Source: Phragmites australis | Taxonomy: Eukaryota; Streptophyta; Magnoliopsida; Poales; Poaceae | DNA: 64,000 bases | Assembly (NCBI RefSeq): GCF_958298935.1 | Contig: NC_084942.1 | Coordinates: forward strand, 14,453,501-14,517,500 | Direction: 5' to 3' | In this document: in pieces, positions 11,211-23,294 of the stretch | How the letters are laid out: the number at the start of each line of letters is the position of its first letter | Position numbering within the stretch: the first letter of the stretch is position 1 | Translations under genes and position numbers: made by a program | Notes under the pieces: model-generated | The model's database searches: none | Seen by the model: the letters and a program-made list of their open reading frames with translations, nothing else | Told to the model about the DNA's origin: nothing

Positions 11211-12147
11211 CTAGTACTCTTTGGATACCTGGTTGATCACCAGCTGGGAATCTCCCTTGACCAGGAGGCGACGAATCCCGAGGCCCACCGCGGCTCGAAG
11301 GCCGGCGATGAGGCCTTCATATTCCGTCATGTTGTTGGATGCGCGGAACTGTAGCTGCACGACGTACCGGAGTTCTTCACCCGTTGGGGAGGTGAGAACC
11401 ACTCCAGCCCCCGTGCTTTTCAGCGAGAGGGAACCGTCGAAGTGCATGACCCAGTACCCGGGCGCATCGCGCCTGGGATGTGCAGAAATCTCTTTGGGGA
11501 CGACCTCGGGGACGGGCGTCCACTCTGCCACGAAGTCGGAGAGCGCCTGGCTACTGACAAAGTGCAGGTCGAATTCCGCCAGCTCCACCGCCCACTTGAC
11601 AACACGCCCGGTGCCTTCTTGGTTCCGGAGGATGGGTCCCAGTGGATACGTGGTAACCACCGAGACCTTGTGCGCTTGAAAGTAGTGGCGCAGCTTCCGG
11701 GAAGCAATAAGCACGGCATAGAGCAGCTTCTGAGCCTGGGGATACCTTGTTTTGGCCTCCCGGAGGACTTCACTGACGAAGTACACCGGTCGCTGTACCC
11801 GGCGGGCCCGGACGGTAGCCTCACCCGAGGGGCTATTACAGCCCCCAGGCTCGGCAGCGCGGTCGGGGCCGACCGGGTGCTCGGGCTCGACTCCCTGGTC
11901 GGGAGGAACCGAGTGCTCGGGCTTGACCCCCTGCTCGGGAGGAACCGAGTGCTCGGGCTCGACCCCTTGCTCGGGGGGAGCCAAGTGCTCTGGCTCGACC
12001 CCCTGCTCGGGGGGAGCCGCGAGGACTGGGGAGTGCTCGGGGGTGGCCAGGAGCTGGGACCCAGCACCTGGCCCCGCGCACTCATCACGCTCCACCACCA
12101 GCACTATGCTTACGACCTGAGGAGTGGCCGATACGTAGAGTAGTAGG
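11211..12147 (-). pseudogene. Tat pol: RNase H and second RNase H-like domain
   Basis: The first RNase H is recognised by [21 protein letters not shown] and an [16 protein letters not shown] stretch. A second domain follows with [26 protein letters not shown] and [10 protein letters not shown], the extra archaeal-type RNase H seen in Tat elements. Between the usual VERDE-like stretch and QRPVYFVSE the protein has an insertion of 12-residue repeats ([16 protein letters not shown]), encoded by 36 bp units at about 11880-12040. The reading frame differs from RT by one deleted base near 12148, and a stop ends the frame at 11211. Confidence 0.8.
11880..12040. repeat. In-frame 36 bp tandem repeat carrying the LTR motif
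   Basis: About four units of 36 bp, such as GGGCTTGACCCCCTGCTCGG followed by GAGGAACCGAGTGCTC. The AACCGAGTGCTCGGG core is the same as in the LTR hairpin array. The units keep the pol frame, adding 12 residues each. Confidence 0.85.
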
Positions 12148-13159
12148 GCTCGCCTTCGGAGGGAGCCACCAGCACGGGTGGTGAGGTGAGGTACTTCTTC
12201 AAATCGCGGAAGGCCTGCTCGGCCTCTGGCGTCCAGTCGAAACGACCGGTCTTCTTCAGGAGCTTGAAGAGGGGGAGCCCCCGCTCTCCAAGTTTGGAGA
12301 TGAAGCGCCTGAGGGCCGCCATGCAGCCGGCGAGACACTGAACCTCCTTGAGTCGAGCCGGGGGTCGCATCTGCTCGATGGCCCGGATCTTCTCTGGATT
12401 GGCCTCGATTCGTCGGCTGGAAACCAAGAAACTGAGGAGCTTGCCCGCGGGTACCCCAAAGACACACTTCTCGGGGTTGAGCTTGAGGCAGGTAGTGCAG
12501 AGACTGTTGAAAGTCTCGGCAAGGTCGTCGAGCAGGGTGGTGCGGTCTCGGGATTTGACCACGAGATCGTCGATGTAGGCCTCGACGTTGTGGCCAACTT
12601 GTGAATCAAGGGTGATGCGAATAGCGCGCTGGAAAGAAGACCCAGCATTGCGCAAACCAAAAGGCATTGACATATAACAGTAAGTCCCCACCGGGGTGGT
12701 AAAAGCAGTTTTCTCTTCATCCTCTACGGCCAGGCGAATCTGGTGATACCCAGAATTTGCATCTAAAAAACACAAAAGATCACATCCCGCGATTGCATCT
12801 ACAATATGATCTATGCGGGGCAAGGGAAAGGGATCTTTGGGGCAAGCCTTGTTCAGGTCGGTGTAGTCCACGCACATGCGGAGCTTGCCGTTGGCCTTCG
12901 GGACGATAACTGGATTCGCCAGCCACTCGGGGTGGAGGACCTCTCGGATAAATCCGGCGTCGAGGAGCTTGCTGACCTGCTCCCGGATGAATTCCTTGTG
13001 CTCAGGAGCCTGTCGCCGGACTTTCTGCTTCACCGGGTGTGCGTCCGGGCGCACAGCCAAGTGGTGCTCAATCACCTCCCTAGGGATCCCGGGCATGTCG
13101 GACGGTTGCCATGCAAACACGTCGGCGTTAGCCTGGAGGAATGTGACGAGCGCGCTTTC
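12148..13159 (-). pseudogene. Tat pol: reverse transcriptase
   Basis: Typical gypsy RT: QVSKLLDAGFIREV, the WLANPVIVPKANGK stretch, MCVDYTDLNKACPKD, FLDANSGYHQI, MPFGLRNAG, and the catalytic AYIDDLVV with YIDD codons at 12566-12577. The connection region continues to APSEGEP, where a one-base deletion near 12148 shifts the frame. Upstream, a TAG at 13160-13162 separates it from protease in the same frame. It would copy element RNA into DNA. Confidence 0.9.
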
Positions 13160-14395
13160 CTATTTACTGCCTAGGTCACCGCCGATTCGGACGACCTGGG
13201 AAGCGTCTTCGCCCACCACGACCTGCTTCGTAGGAACAGAGGCGTCGGCGGCGAGTCGGGGTTTGGATGAAGAGGGTCCCGGGCCCCCTGTGCAGCCTTC
13301 GACCTCGGCCTGGGCTGAGACCAAAGCCATGTACGACTGCTCGACGCAGGAAATGGCGCTGCCGGAGTCGGCGGTCACGGAGATGGGGCCTGCTGGGCCC
13401 GGCATCTTAACCGTGAGATACGCGTAATGTGCGGCCATCATGAATTTGGCGAGCGCCGGGCGCCCGAGAATGTCGTTGTAGGGGAGGGGGAGCTCCGCGA
13501 CGTCGAAGAGGACGTTTTCCGTGCGGAAGTTGTCCCGACTCCCGAAGGTTACGGGTAGCTCGACCTGCCCGAAGGGCAGGGAGTGCCCGGGTGTCACTCC
13601 GCAGAATGGAAGCGACGGCTTTAGGCGTCTGGAGGACACCTGCAGCTTTTCGAAGGCCTCCTTGGAGAGGAGGTTGAGGCCTGCACCCCCATCGATCAGC
13701 ACTCTACCGACCTTGACATTGCAGATGGTGGGGGACACCACCAGGGGTAATCGCCCCACGGCTGCAGTACTGGCGGGGTGATCGGCTATGCTGAACGTGA
13801 TCGGAGCGTCCGACCACTTCAGGGGCCTGGCGGCCTCTTTGCTCGGGATTACCGAGGACACCTCGCGCCGCATGGTCTTGATGCCACGCCGCGAGGAAGG
13901 CGTGTAAGCGCCTCCGTCGATGAAGGCGACGGTATGCTCGGGTTCCTGGAAGTCGAGCTCGGCGTTGCCGGGGGCGGCCTCAGCATCGCCTCCCCCGCGG
14001 GACTCGTCGCGCTCCCTCTGGCGCTGCTCGATGAGGCCTTTGATCGTACGATACTCCGTGAGATCGTGCCATCTGGTCTGGTGTATGGAGCACCATTTGC
14101 CTAGCTCGGGCCCCGCGGGAGCGGGGGCCCTCGCTGGAGCAGGAGCCCGGGCGGGGGCCGGAGCCCTTGCTGGAGCCGGGGCCCTTGCGGGCGCCGGGGC
14201 CCTCGCTGGCGCGGGCCGTCTGTCGGCGGCCGCCCGGCATTCTTGCCGGCAGTCGGGCTCTTGGGCCAACCTATGGGCGGGGTCCTGGGCCGGTTCGACA
14301 GGAGCAGCTTCGCGCTTTCTTCTCTTTTTCTTTCCCGCCTGTCGGAGCGGGAAGAACTCGGCTGGTCGGTGGCGAGGCGCGGAGCATGCCACGCC
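13160..14395 (-). pseudogene. Tat protease and end of gag
   Basis: Contains an incomplete zinc-knuckle-like motif, WCSIHQTRWHDLTEYRTIKG, in which the last Cys position is Tyr. The aspartic protease active site is VLIDGGAGLNLLSKEAF. An Ala-Pro-Ala-Arg tandem stretch (DNA about 14104-14215) precedes the zinc motif. This frame differs from gag, so a frameshift lies near 14390-14100. The same frame runs into RT after a TAG at 13160. Confidence 0.8.
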
Positions 14396-15672
14396 CGGGC
14401 CTCCGCCGCCTTAGCGCACTTATCGGCCAGTGCGAAGAGTTCCGTAGTGGTTTTGATTTCGTGCGTACCTAGCTTTTCGAGCATCCGCTCGTCGCGGACA
14501 CCCTACCGGAAGGCGACGATGACAGCGTGGGGGGCTATCCGCGGGATGGTGTTGCGGACCTGGCTGAAACGCTGAATGAAGCGCCGCAGCGTCTCCCCCT
14601 CCTGCTGCTTGACGGCATGGAGGTCGCACTCCAAGCTGGGGCGCGTGAACGTGCCCTGAAAATTAGCCACAAACTGATGGCAGAGGTCATGCCAGGAGCT
14701 AATAGATCCTGGGGGTAAGTTCATGAGCCAAGAACGGGCGGAGCCCCTCAAGGCAACATGGAAATAATTTGCCATCACCTTTTCACTGGCACTGGCCGCC
14801 TGGACGGCCGTAGTGTATATTTGGAGGAACTCGACGGGGTCGATGGACCCGTCGTACTTCTCCGGCAGCTCTGGGCGGAACTTGGAGGGCCATTTGACTC
14901 GTCGGAGCTCACTAGAGAAAGCACGGCAGCCAGTGCCGTACCCCGTGGCACGGGCGGCGCTCCTTTGCGGAGAATGCCGGCGAGCCGGGGAATCCTCGCG
15001 GTCGTGGGCCGGAAAAGAGGAAGCTTGGTCCTCAGCCTCGGCCTCCTGCCGGGTTTCCCGCTGGCACTCGAGAGTGACGCGCGCATCTTCGTGGCCCCTC
15101 TGCTCGTTGAGGCGCAAGCGGAGGTCCTGGGCTCCGGACGCGGCTAGGGGGGTGGCGCTCTGCCTGGAGGCCCCCCAGCCAGTGCGAGCGTTGTTCGTTG
15201 ATGGGCCGGTTCTGGCGGCGCCACGCTGGGTGGTGGCACGAGAACTCCTGGCCAGCACCTGGCGACGAGCAGTGTCGACCAGGGCAGCGACTTCTTGGAT
15301 CCACCGGCCTTCCGGAGTGCTCGGCGTCGCCTGGACGGGAGGGTGCCTGAGGAGAGCGTATGCCGCAAGCAGCGCACTCCCGGAACCGGCCTCGCTGAAG
15401 GCGAGCCTACGCCGGAGTGGCACCCGGCGCTGTCCAGAGGCGGACCAGGCGGCCGGAGTTTCGACCACCTGCTGGGGGTTGGATGGTGCACCGGTGGCGA
15501 CGGCGGCGACCCTGCTGGGCCCAGCGCCCTGGTCCCCTTGGGAGTGGAACGCCGCGCGTGCAGAACGCGGCTGCTGTTGGGACGTAGCCGCGGCTGGGGC
15601 CTCCTGTGCGAGGGGCTGCATTTCCTCACTGGAACTGGAGCCGGAACGCTGGAGGCGGTGTCCACCGGCCAT
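14101..15672 (-). pseudogene. Tat gag
   Basis: Starts at an ATG at 15672, 65 bases inside the 5' LTR. The N-terminal third is low-complexity (Ser, Gln, Ala). The retrotransposon gag domain follows, recognised by DPVEFLQIYTTAV, the YFHVALRGSARSWL stretch, SWHDLCHQFVANF and GETLRRFIQRFSQ. A TAG at 14503-14505 interrupts it, after which the frame continues with RDERMLEKLGTHEIKT to 14101. It is the structural protein of the particle. The stop is in a context that looks like a former CAG codon. Confidence 0.8.
14104..14215. repeat. GC-rich minisatellite coding Ala-Pro-Ala-Arg repeats
   Basis: Imperfect 12-18 bp units of the type GGAGCGGGGGCCCTCGCT. In the protease frame they encode APAPAR repeats between gag and the zinc motif. 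A slippage-type expansion is likely. Confidence 0.75.
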
Positions 15673-15714
15673 TTTTTCTGTGGAAGAAAACAAACAAACA
15701 GATTCAGGTATGTT

Positions 15715-15734
15715 CCCCTCTACCTGGCGCGCCA
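15715..15734 (-). other. Probable primer binding site of the Tat element
   Basis: Read on the minus strand, the sequence two bases inside the 5' LTR is TGGCGCGCCAGGTAGAGGGG. It begins with TGG, as expected for the complement of a tRNA 3' CCA end. The matching tRNA was not identified. Confidence 0.6.
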
Positions 15735-15736
15735 GC

Positions 15737-17229
15737 TGTCGGAGGATTAACTCCTGTCGCAGGGATCCCGAGAGACCCTTTTTTAGAGATTCGGCCGGGG
15801 GGATGATCCTGAATAAGTTTGTCGGAGAAATGAATGAGAGTAAATGCAACGGCCGGTGGTGAGGGTGATGATGGCCTAGTGCAAGAAAGAAGTAAATGCA
15901 CCAGAATTTAGACAGGTTCGGGCCGCACGGGGGCGTAATACCCTACTCCTGTATGGATGTAATAACTGTCCTTAAGGAAGTCCCTCAAGGATGTTGCTGG
16001 TTACAAGAATATTTGTCTAACTAAGAGCTTGAGGCTCCTTGTTCTTGGGCAGGGACCGTGTCTTGGGTTGGTCTGTGGTTCGGTTCTTGGTGCTTCTATG
16101 TTCGATGCTTGCGGTCTCTTGCTCTATTCTTCGATTGCTTGTTGATGCCTCTTCTATTGGGTTCTCTGGTCCTACTCGTCGATTGGGCTCCCTTCCTTTT
16201 CTTCTGTGCTGCCGGCTCTTTTATGCACTCGCCGGCTGTGATATGCCCCAAACAGGAAGGAGGGGGGCACAAGTTCCAAGACGCCACGACTGGGAAAGGC
16301 GTCATCATTTCTTCTGGGTGAAGTGACCGGAGGGTGGAAAATACGTCGCACGCCCGGTCACCTATCACCATAAACGCCCTGGCAACGGGCGCCGTGGAGA
16401 GGGCCCACCGGGCAGTCGCAGAGCAACCCGGCATGCTCGCCCTGTCTTGTTCCTCTGCCACAGCAGGGTGGCAGACGAAACGCCTTGATCCTGACGATGT
16501 TATCCCGAGATACGCCGGATGATACGGGACGGGACCCGTGCAATTAATAGCCCCACGCCTCTCTGCCAAAACATGGCAGGAACTGACACTGCGGCGGGAG
16601 CAGTTGGGGATGTCAGGCCACGCACGCTCATTAAATGCGGCCTCGGACCTCTGACTGATTGACACCTCATCGGCGGGCCCCTCGGGGGCCTTTCTGGGTC
16701 GTCGGGGGACCGAGTGCTCGGGGGTACTGTTCACGTCCCCGAGCACTCTCTCCCGAGAATGCCTATCCTTGTCCTCGGGGTACCGGGTGCTTGGGGGTAC
16801 TGTTCACCCCCCCGAGCACTCTCTCCCGAGCACTCTTATACGAACCTTCGGGGAACCGAGTGCTCGGGGGCTGCCACGTGCAGCCCCGAGCACTCTTTGT
16901 GTGGAACTTCGGGGAACCGAGTGCTCGGGGGTTACTGCTCGCAACCCCGAGCACTCTCTCCCGGAACTTTAGCTCTTCTGATTATCGGGGGACTAGGGTG
17001 CTCGGAGGTGACCAGGCACCGATCCGAGCACTTTCTTCCTGGAACTTAGACTCCGCGGGTCACCGGGGAACTGGGGTGCCCGGGGACCAGTGACTGTGGC
17101 CCCGAGCACCTTCTCCCGGGACTCGAACTTTTCTCACCCCGCAGGAGGGACCTCGCGGGATGACGCCATGTGGCGGATGGCTGGCCTGACCTCGGGACTC
17201 AGGGACCTTCGGTTCTTGATACACCGACA
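15737..17229 (-). repeat. Tat element 5' LTR (right copy)
   Basis: Direct repeat of 2828-4332 with the same termini, followed by the AAGGC target duplication. It lacks one stretch of the hairpin array present in the left copy (around 16890-16910), which accounts for part of the length difference. Confidence 0.95.
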
Positions 17230-17234
17230 AAGGC

Positions 17235-17689
17235 CCATGGCGCTGATGTCTATCAATCATAGGAATATACGTATAAACTTAGTTACTTGGTAATACTGCC
17301 TCCTAACACAAATAAAGTGTCGCTTGGGTTGAGTGCTAGATGTTAAATTATTTGATGTTTGGCCATTGATGATTTTAAATATTGAGCCCGGACATTTTAA
17401 AACGATATGAGTACGTTCGTTTTGAAAAGTAGGTTCATGATCTATATTATAACTTTGCCATGGTTTATATATATGTTGTGATAAAGGTTAGTGGCCACGT
17501 AATATTTTCAAGACCGGGTGCCCATCCAAAGCAACCCCTTTTGTTTGACCAAACGAGCACCTAACCACTAATGATATTTTTTATATCATTTAGATTATGA
17601 GGTACTTCCTCCATTCTAAAATAGATACCGTTTAGAGATATATACAATCAAACTTTATAAACTCTGACCACAAATATATGCATGTACAT
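17235..17689. other. AT-rich sequence without recognised features
   Basis: Sequence to the right of the Tat target duplication. I see no gene, terminal repeats or known motif. Confidence 0.4.
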
Positions 17690-17975
17690 GGAGGAGTTTC
17701 TCAACAGCTTGAAGTTCCCAAACCATGAGCTGAAGCTCAAAGTTGGTCCGCCGGTGATGCTCCTTAGCAGCATCAACCACTCTACATGTTTATGCAACAG
17801 TACAAGAAAATCACTGAACTTGGAAGGGAGTACATGAAGGCACAAATAACCACAGGAACATATGTAGGCAACAAAGTATTCATACCTCTAATCATCCTGT
17901 CAATAAGCGATCCGAAGTGGTTTCGCTTAACATTGTTGAATTGTATTCGCATAAGCAGGTATTCTACCATGTATG
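17690..17975 (+). pseudogene. Relic of a Helitron PIF1-like helicase C-terminus
   Basis: Translating across stops and shifts gives the conserved C-terminal order of plant Helitron helicases: FPNHELKLKVG, PVMLL, a CLCNSTR-like stretch, QITTGTYVGNKVFIP, then a DPKWFRL-like stretch. No Rep domain or Helitron ends were found nearby, so this is a heavily mutated fragment of the replication helicase. Similarity is from memory of the family, not from a search. Confidence 0.65.
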
Positions 17976-18430
17976 TACAATCTATACATGGCGTTATCTA
18001 GGGTCACAAACAGAAACGAATTGTAGGTGATGACCGACGGCACAGAATGCCCATGTAAGATATGGCTAAGAACATGTATAAAAATATATATTCTAATTTA
18101 ATTTCGCTTCAAAGTAGTCTGCATAAATACATGGGGGTGTTCAATGTGACTCCTTTCTACAGTTTAATCTCAAATTTATATGCTATATTCTATAGCAACA
18201 TTCCTATGCAGTTATAATTTTACATCATATTGCTCATATATGAATTCATCATTGAATAAATTTCAGCTCATATTCAGTACTCGACTCTCAAGTTCACAGT
18301 ACCATTACATTTTAAGAAAACACAAGCAGATCCAACTGCCAAACCACGAGGCATCCCTGTTAGATTCTCGCTCCCCATACTTATAGCTCCTAAAAAAACT
18401 AGATAACAGCTTGACAATGCAGGTAACGAA
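17976..18430. other. AT-rich sequence without recognised features
   Basis: No coding region can be supported. It lies between the helicase relic and a GC-rich block, and may belong to the same Helitron. Confidence 0.35.
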
Positions 18431-19960
18431 TGATACACAAATCAATGCGGGTTTGAATTGGTGCCATTGCTCTGCAAGATTTGCATCCTAACCTGGGATC
18501 CATCCAGGCGATGTCGTCCACATCCACAACGCGTGACCTCTTGAAGAGCGGGGTGACAGTGGAGTGGTCGATCTCCCGATCGACGGCGAGCATGATGCAA
18601 CAGACGCGGCGAATGGCACGCTCGGCCTCGGCCGTGAGGCCGCGCGGTCATCCGAGAAAAATGGGGTCCAAGGCGCCGTCAGAGAAGAGGAAATGGTAGG
18701 GGTTGACACGATGAACAAGCGATGGGTGGGAAGTCGACGACGTCAACCCCTCGACGCCACACCTCCTGCACGTGAAAGGAAGCTGACGCCATTACAAGAG
18801 GAGGTAGCGCCACCGCAGCTGCACGGCAGCTCGGCAGCCGAAGCAAGAGGATGTGTGGAGAAAAGAAAGGCCCGAGCTATTCTTTTTCTCCCCGGCCTGA
18901 GCTCTTTTCCACCTCCTAGGCGCAGCCCATCTTATCCCCTTCGCAAGCTGCCTCCATCCATTGCCACTAGGCCGAAGTCAGCCACGACCTAGGTCTTCCC
19001 CGTGCGAGAAGCCCTCCCCCCAGGCTGTCTCCACATTGGGCTGCCAACCGCTAGCTCGCGCGTGCCGCCCCAGGGCCGAAGTCGATCTCAGCCCACCAAC
19101 ATGTCTGCGCCCTCCCTCTGTTCTCTCCCCTCTCTGCTCTCTTCATGCGCGCCGGACCCATGAGTCAGCTTCGCCTTCATCTTCCCACTGCCCCTTCCCA
19201 TAGTTGCGTCCGACATGAAATCAAACACTCCCCGCCAAATCCGCTCAGGTTTAAGGAATTAAATCACCGCTGAAGTGTCAAATGGGAAACCGTAAATTGT
19301 GCCATCAATTCCCAACCAAATGTATGACGATCTCGGATGAAAAACATGGAAATCTACAAAAAGATGTTGCGCACCGTTGTGATACCTAGTCCACCTCGGC
19401 CCCGCCTCCTCACCCTATATAAAGCCATTCGAGACCCCCACACCTCATAGTTCCTTTTCCTCAATTTCTCATTGCGAGCGCGCCGCCCTAGAGCTCTCAA
19501 ATCGAGCTGGCAATGCTGCCGGAGTTGCGCACTATCGCCACGCCTCAGAGGAGCTTCCCGACGCCCACGACACCTTCAAACAAGTTCGCCATCACCTCAG
19601 CATCGACTTCCACCGCTTGTCATCGAAGCTCAAGCATTGGTACTCAATTTTGATGACTCACCATGCCCGTGCCTCCACGAATGAGCCGCCGTCGATGTTA
19701 ACCCAGCCAGAGCCGACATACGCTAACTCACTACAGTTCACTCTCATGCTAGTAGCACTCGGCCAACATTTTAATTGTTTTAGTTTTAATCTTTCTACTA
19801 ACATCATGCCGACATCATAAATGCCTTTTTCCATAGCAAAATAATTTTGATAAACCTGAAAATAATTAGAATAAGGTTTCCAGTGGTAGAATAATTCTGA
19901 AAATTATTAATTAAATACCTAAAGTCATAATTCGAGTTTTTCTTAGTAAAATATCTAAAG
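18431..19960. other. GC-rich block of unknown origin, possible captured gene or LTR fragments
   Basis: 18480-19200 is GC-rich with open frames on both strands. The minus-strand frame 18593-18399 includes LAVDREIDHSTVTPLFKRSR and VVDVDDIAWMDPR, which look protein-like but which I cannot assign. 19200-19830 resembles a promoter and leader, with a TATA box at 19415. Position next to a Helitron relic allows gene-fragment capture, but this is inference. Confidence 0.3.
19415..19424 (+). promoter_or_regulatory. TATA-box-like element
   Basis: CTATATAAAG in a GC-rich setting, followed about 30 bp later by a CACACCTCATAGTTCC stretch that could hold a start site. No gene downstream is recognised. Confidence 0.4.
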
Positions 19961-22900
19961 TCATATGCTCTTAGGTTCCATCCAAAAAGCTATGTCTCAC
20001 CAGAATAGGATACACTACTCTTGCCCATTACCTGCACCGGCGGGCATGAAGTAGCTAAATACCGCCTCACCCTGACCAGCAGAACCTGAAAGAGCAGCGT
20101 GAGTACGAAGGTACTTGCAAGACTTAATTCATATAGGGCACATATAAATAGCTCGACTCTAAAGATCATGTATTGAGCTATTAGCAAGAGTAAGATCACA
20201 GGTTTAAGTAAACATATGTGGTAAACAACCTGGACAACTATGTGTGAGCATCTATACTTAACCGACATACTAATGTACCCTGCAAACCACAACTTGAGCA
20301 TGTATGTATAGGAACCATAGTATCCCATCAACAAATACCACCAACATTTCCGTCACACCATAACCTTATCTCACATTCATAAACTCTACGACTGATGCAA
20401 ATGAACAGAAACATGCTCATAACCAAGAGCGCGGCATTTAAAAATATTTTTACACCCTGCAGGGGGTACAACTTTACCCGCACGACTCGAGAACCATTCT
20501 TGTGTTACTCCCGAAAGTACAAACAAGGGGGTCCTCATGTCAACCTTTTTTATACCCGGAACCACCACTTGCAATACCCCTATGGCACCGGGGTTATCGT
20601 GAGCAAGTCCCGGCCATGCTTCGGCTCCCCAACACCTTACTTCTTCTTTTCTTTTTCTCTTACGCGTCATAGAGCCGCAAGTCAAGTGTCAGCACGACAT
20701 ATGATAATCTTCTTACCTTACCATTAGATCAGCATGCGGTGAGTACAGAAAGTGCTAGAGCCAATTGCACCGACGGACGGTCTTAAATGATGCAAGTGGT
20801 CTATGGCATCCGAGCACGCCTCCCGAACTACCCAGAGGACTCCTCTTGGGCAGAAGATACCCCTAATAACGCCCATATCTCACCTCAATCTCACATCTCA
20901 ACCTCATCTTTGTATTTGTGAATAGTGATTAAGCTCTAGGCTCGTGAACAATGGCAGCACCGTTGCTCAATTCTATCGAGGACTTAAGCATTGCTAAGTA
21001 TTTCAAATAATCCTTGAAGCTAGACACCAACTATATCATCAAAACTACAAGGATAAGGATTCATCAATAAGTCAAGGTAGAGACAATGCATCAACATATG
21101 TTCTACCCATATCAGCCCGACACTGGACTCAACATATGCAAATATACATAAAGCATAATTTATCAATTTAGACTCCATTAAATTTGAACAAAGGCTGCAG
21201 TATGATTAGATGCTTGCCTTGCCACTCCAGGGTTTGCTCGATACTTCCCGCACAGAACTCACAAAAATATAGAATGTTGACATTGTTCTCAATCGCGCTT
21301 GCGTCACGCTCCGGATCTTCGTTCACTACTGAAGAACGCATGCAATGATGACCATGAATGACATGTAATGACAGATGCTCCACAGTGTATGACAACAGTG
21401 GAGATGCAATGCTTCATGTTATGGCTTTATAGCTTTACAGATTTCCTTAATTTAACTTTATTGTTAAACATTTAATAGGTTATGGATTTAATTATGGTTA
21501 AACCAAACTCAAATCAAATTAGGAAGTTAACTATGTTTAACGTGAATGTGAGTATTTTTAATGAACAGGGCATAAGATAATGAGATTAACAAAATTCACC
21601 TCACCAATTTTGGGGTTATCAACAATTAATGATAGATTAATAAAGCTTAAACCTAGTTTGTTAACTAATGAAATTCCAGTACATATTTTATAGCTCCTAG
21701 TATTTTTAACATGTAGATTATGCTCACCCAACAAAATAGGTTTCACTATTTTTGAACAATATTCTATTTTCTATGCATTTTACAACTTTCAGCTGCATTA
21801 CTAGTTGAACCAATATTCAAATTAGCAATTTTTGATTTAACTGAGTTATTAAATGGCCCTAAACCTTTTGCACCAGCGGGGAGCTAGTCATGGTCGCTGA
21901 CAGTGGGCCTGAACATTTTTACCACGGGTCAAAATTGACCCGTGCTCAGGCTACCCATGGCGGGTGGCGCTGGTGAGGTACGCTGGTGGCGAGCGGCACA
22001 ACGCAGGCGGCCAGGGAGGGTAGCGGTGGCTTTAGTAGATGCGCACGGTTCTGCTCGACGGACACCTGGCCAATGGCGACTGCCAGAAGGCGGTGGGCGG
22101 CTGTGCATGACGGACAAAGCACGACGGTGACTCGGTTCAGTGCGCCGACGGCGAAATGGCAACGAGATCAACTCAGCCGAAAGCTCCTACAACATCTACA
22201 AGGGCATGCAGACTCAACAGTGCGTCTATGGATCGACGGGCCTGGCGGTGACTCGACGGTGATGTGTGCAGCAGGTCGGTGATGCACGGTTATACAACGG
22301 GAGGCGCGCCGACCGTGGGCTAAGCCCAAAATAACACACGCGAAAGGAAGAAGAGAGCTTGGGAAAGCTCACCGCAGTTTCATATTGGACGGAGGAGCTT
22401 TGGTGAGGCAGGTCGACGGTGAGCGGTGGAGGAAACACGCCGGAGAAGAGGAGGGAGCGTGGGGAGCTCGTCCCGGTGGAGGAGGGGGTGAATTCGGTTG
22501 GGGAATCACGCGAGGAGAGCTCAATGAAGCTCCTCCGAGCTTCTCGGTGGCCGGGCGGGATCAAGACGGCATGGCTCCGGTGAATTTAAGTGGCAACGTG
22601 CATGCGCGTGCTCTGCGCTGCTCGGCTGAGTGAGGGATAGAGGGGGGGGGGGAGAGAGAGGAGAGCGAGCAGAGAGGGAGGCCGAGGGAGGAGATAAGGG
22701 CGGCGCCTAGTGCCTCGGGAAGGAGCACGGTGTCGTGACCCGATTTTCCGGCGATGTGGCTGGTCGGCTGCCAAAGTCAAGGAAAATGACGATCGCCTCT
22801 GGAAGCCGCTTGGCCTGAGAGAGAGCGAGGGGATGACATGTGGGACCGGTGAACAGTGAACAGCAGAAAGAAAAATATCCCCATCGCTTCTTTAATCCGA

Positions 22901-23294
22901 AAGAAAATTTTTCCATGGTCCAAAAACTATGGAATAAATTTTGTGTGAAACTATAATTCACGTGCAATCCATTTTGACTGACCCCAATTGCCTGAGCCAA
23001 TTTTCAATTAAAATTCCCCAAAGATGCAAGATTTTCTAACTTATGGTAATTTTTATGCCTTCAAAATAGTTTTCAAAAATTTGGAAAAATTCATGTATAT
23101 TCTTCAAAAGGTATGGACTAATTTATAATTTTTTTTTGTAGCCCTATGTTTCATAGTAACTTTGTGAGATGCTTCACAATGCACCAATTCACATTAACTT
23201 TAAGAACTTATGTTTAATTGAAATTGCATGTTAAAAATTGCTCAAAACAAATAAACATGATGCTAATGATGCTTAATCAATATGGGCTGTCACA
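19961..23294 (+). repeat. Truncated copy of a very long LTR (same family as 60329-63976)
   Basis: Collinear with about 60625-63976: shared landmarks include CTTAGG-TTCCAT near 19970, the GTACGAAGGTACT-GCAAG block at 20104, the GATGACA-G-GGG and GAACAGT blocks near 22835, and ATGATGCTAATGATGC near 23258. It ends TGTCACA at 23294 like an LTR 3' end. The first 300 bases or so of the full-length copy are missing. The many open frames here are not genes. Confidence 0.75.

Larger units (their letters stand above)
2828..17229 (-). mobile_element. Complete Ty3/gypsy LTR retrotransposon, Tat/Grande/Retand type
   Basis: A 14.4 kb element with both LTRs and a 5 bp target duplication AAGGC at 2823-2827 and 17230-17234. 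Both LTRs begin TGTCGG and end CCGACA. Gag, protease, reverse transcriptase, RNase H and integrase lie in that order on the minus strand, so the right LTR is the element's 5' LTR. The integrase follows RNase H (gypsy order). A second RNase H-like domain follows the first, and a plus-strand gene lies beyond integrase; both are hallmarks of the Tat lineage. Every coding region carries stops or frameshifts, so the copy is not autonomous. LTR lengths differ (1505 and 1493 bp) and the LTRs differ by a few percent by eye. Confidence 0.95.

Noticed and set aside
14813..15862. 349-codon plus-strand frame
   Set aside because: Opposite strand of gag; no domain and it runs into the LTR.
18564..18992. 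142-codon plus-strand frame in the GC-rich block
   Set aside because: No domain, charged low-complexity product, and an equally long frame on the other strand; retained only as unassigned sequence.
22385..22633. Open frames in the GC-rich part of the truncated long LTR
   Set aside because: They fall in repeat sequence and are not conserved in frame with the copy at 62.6-63.2 kb.
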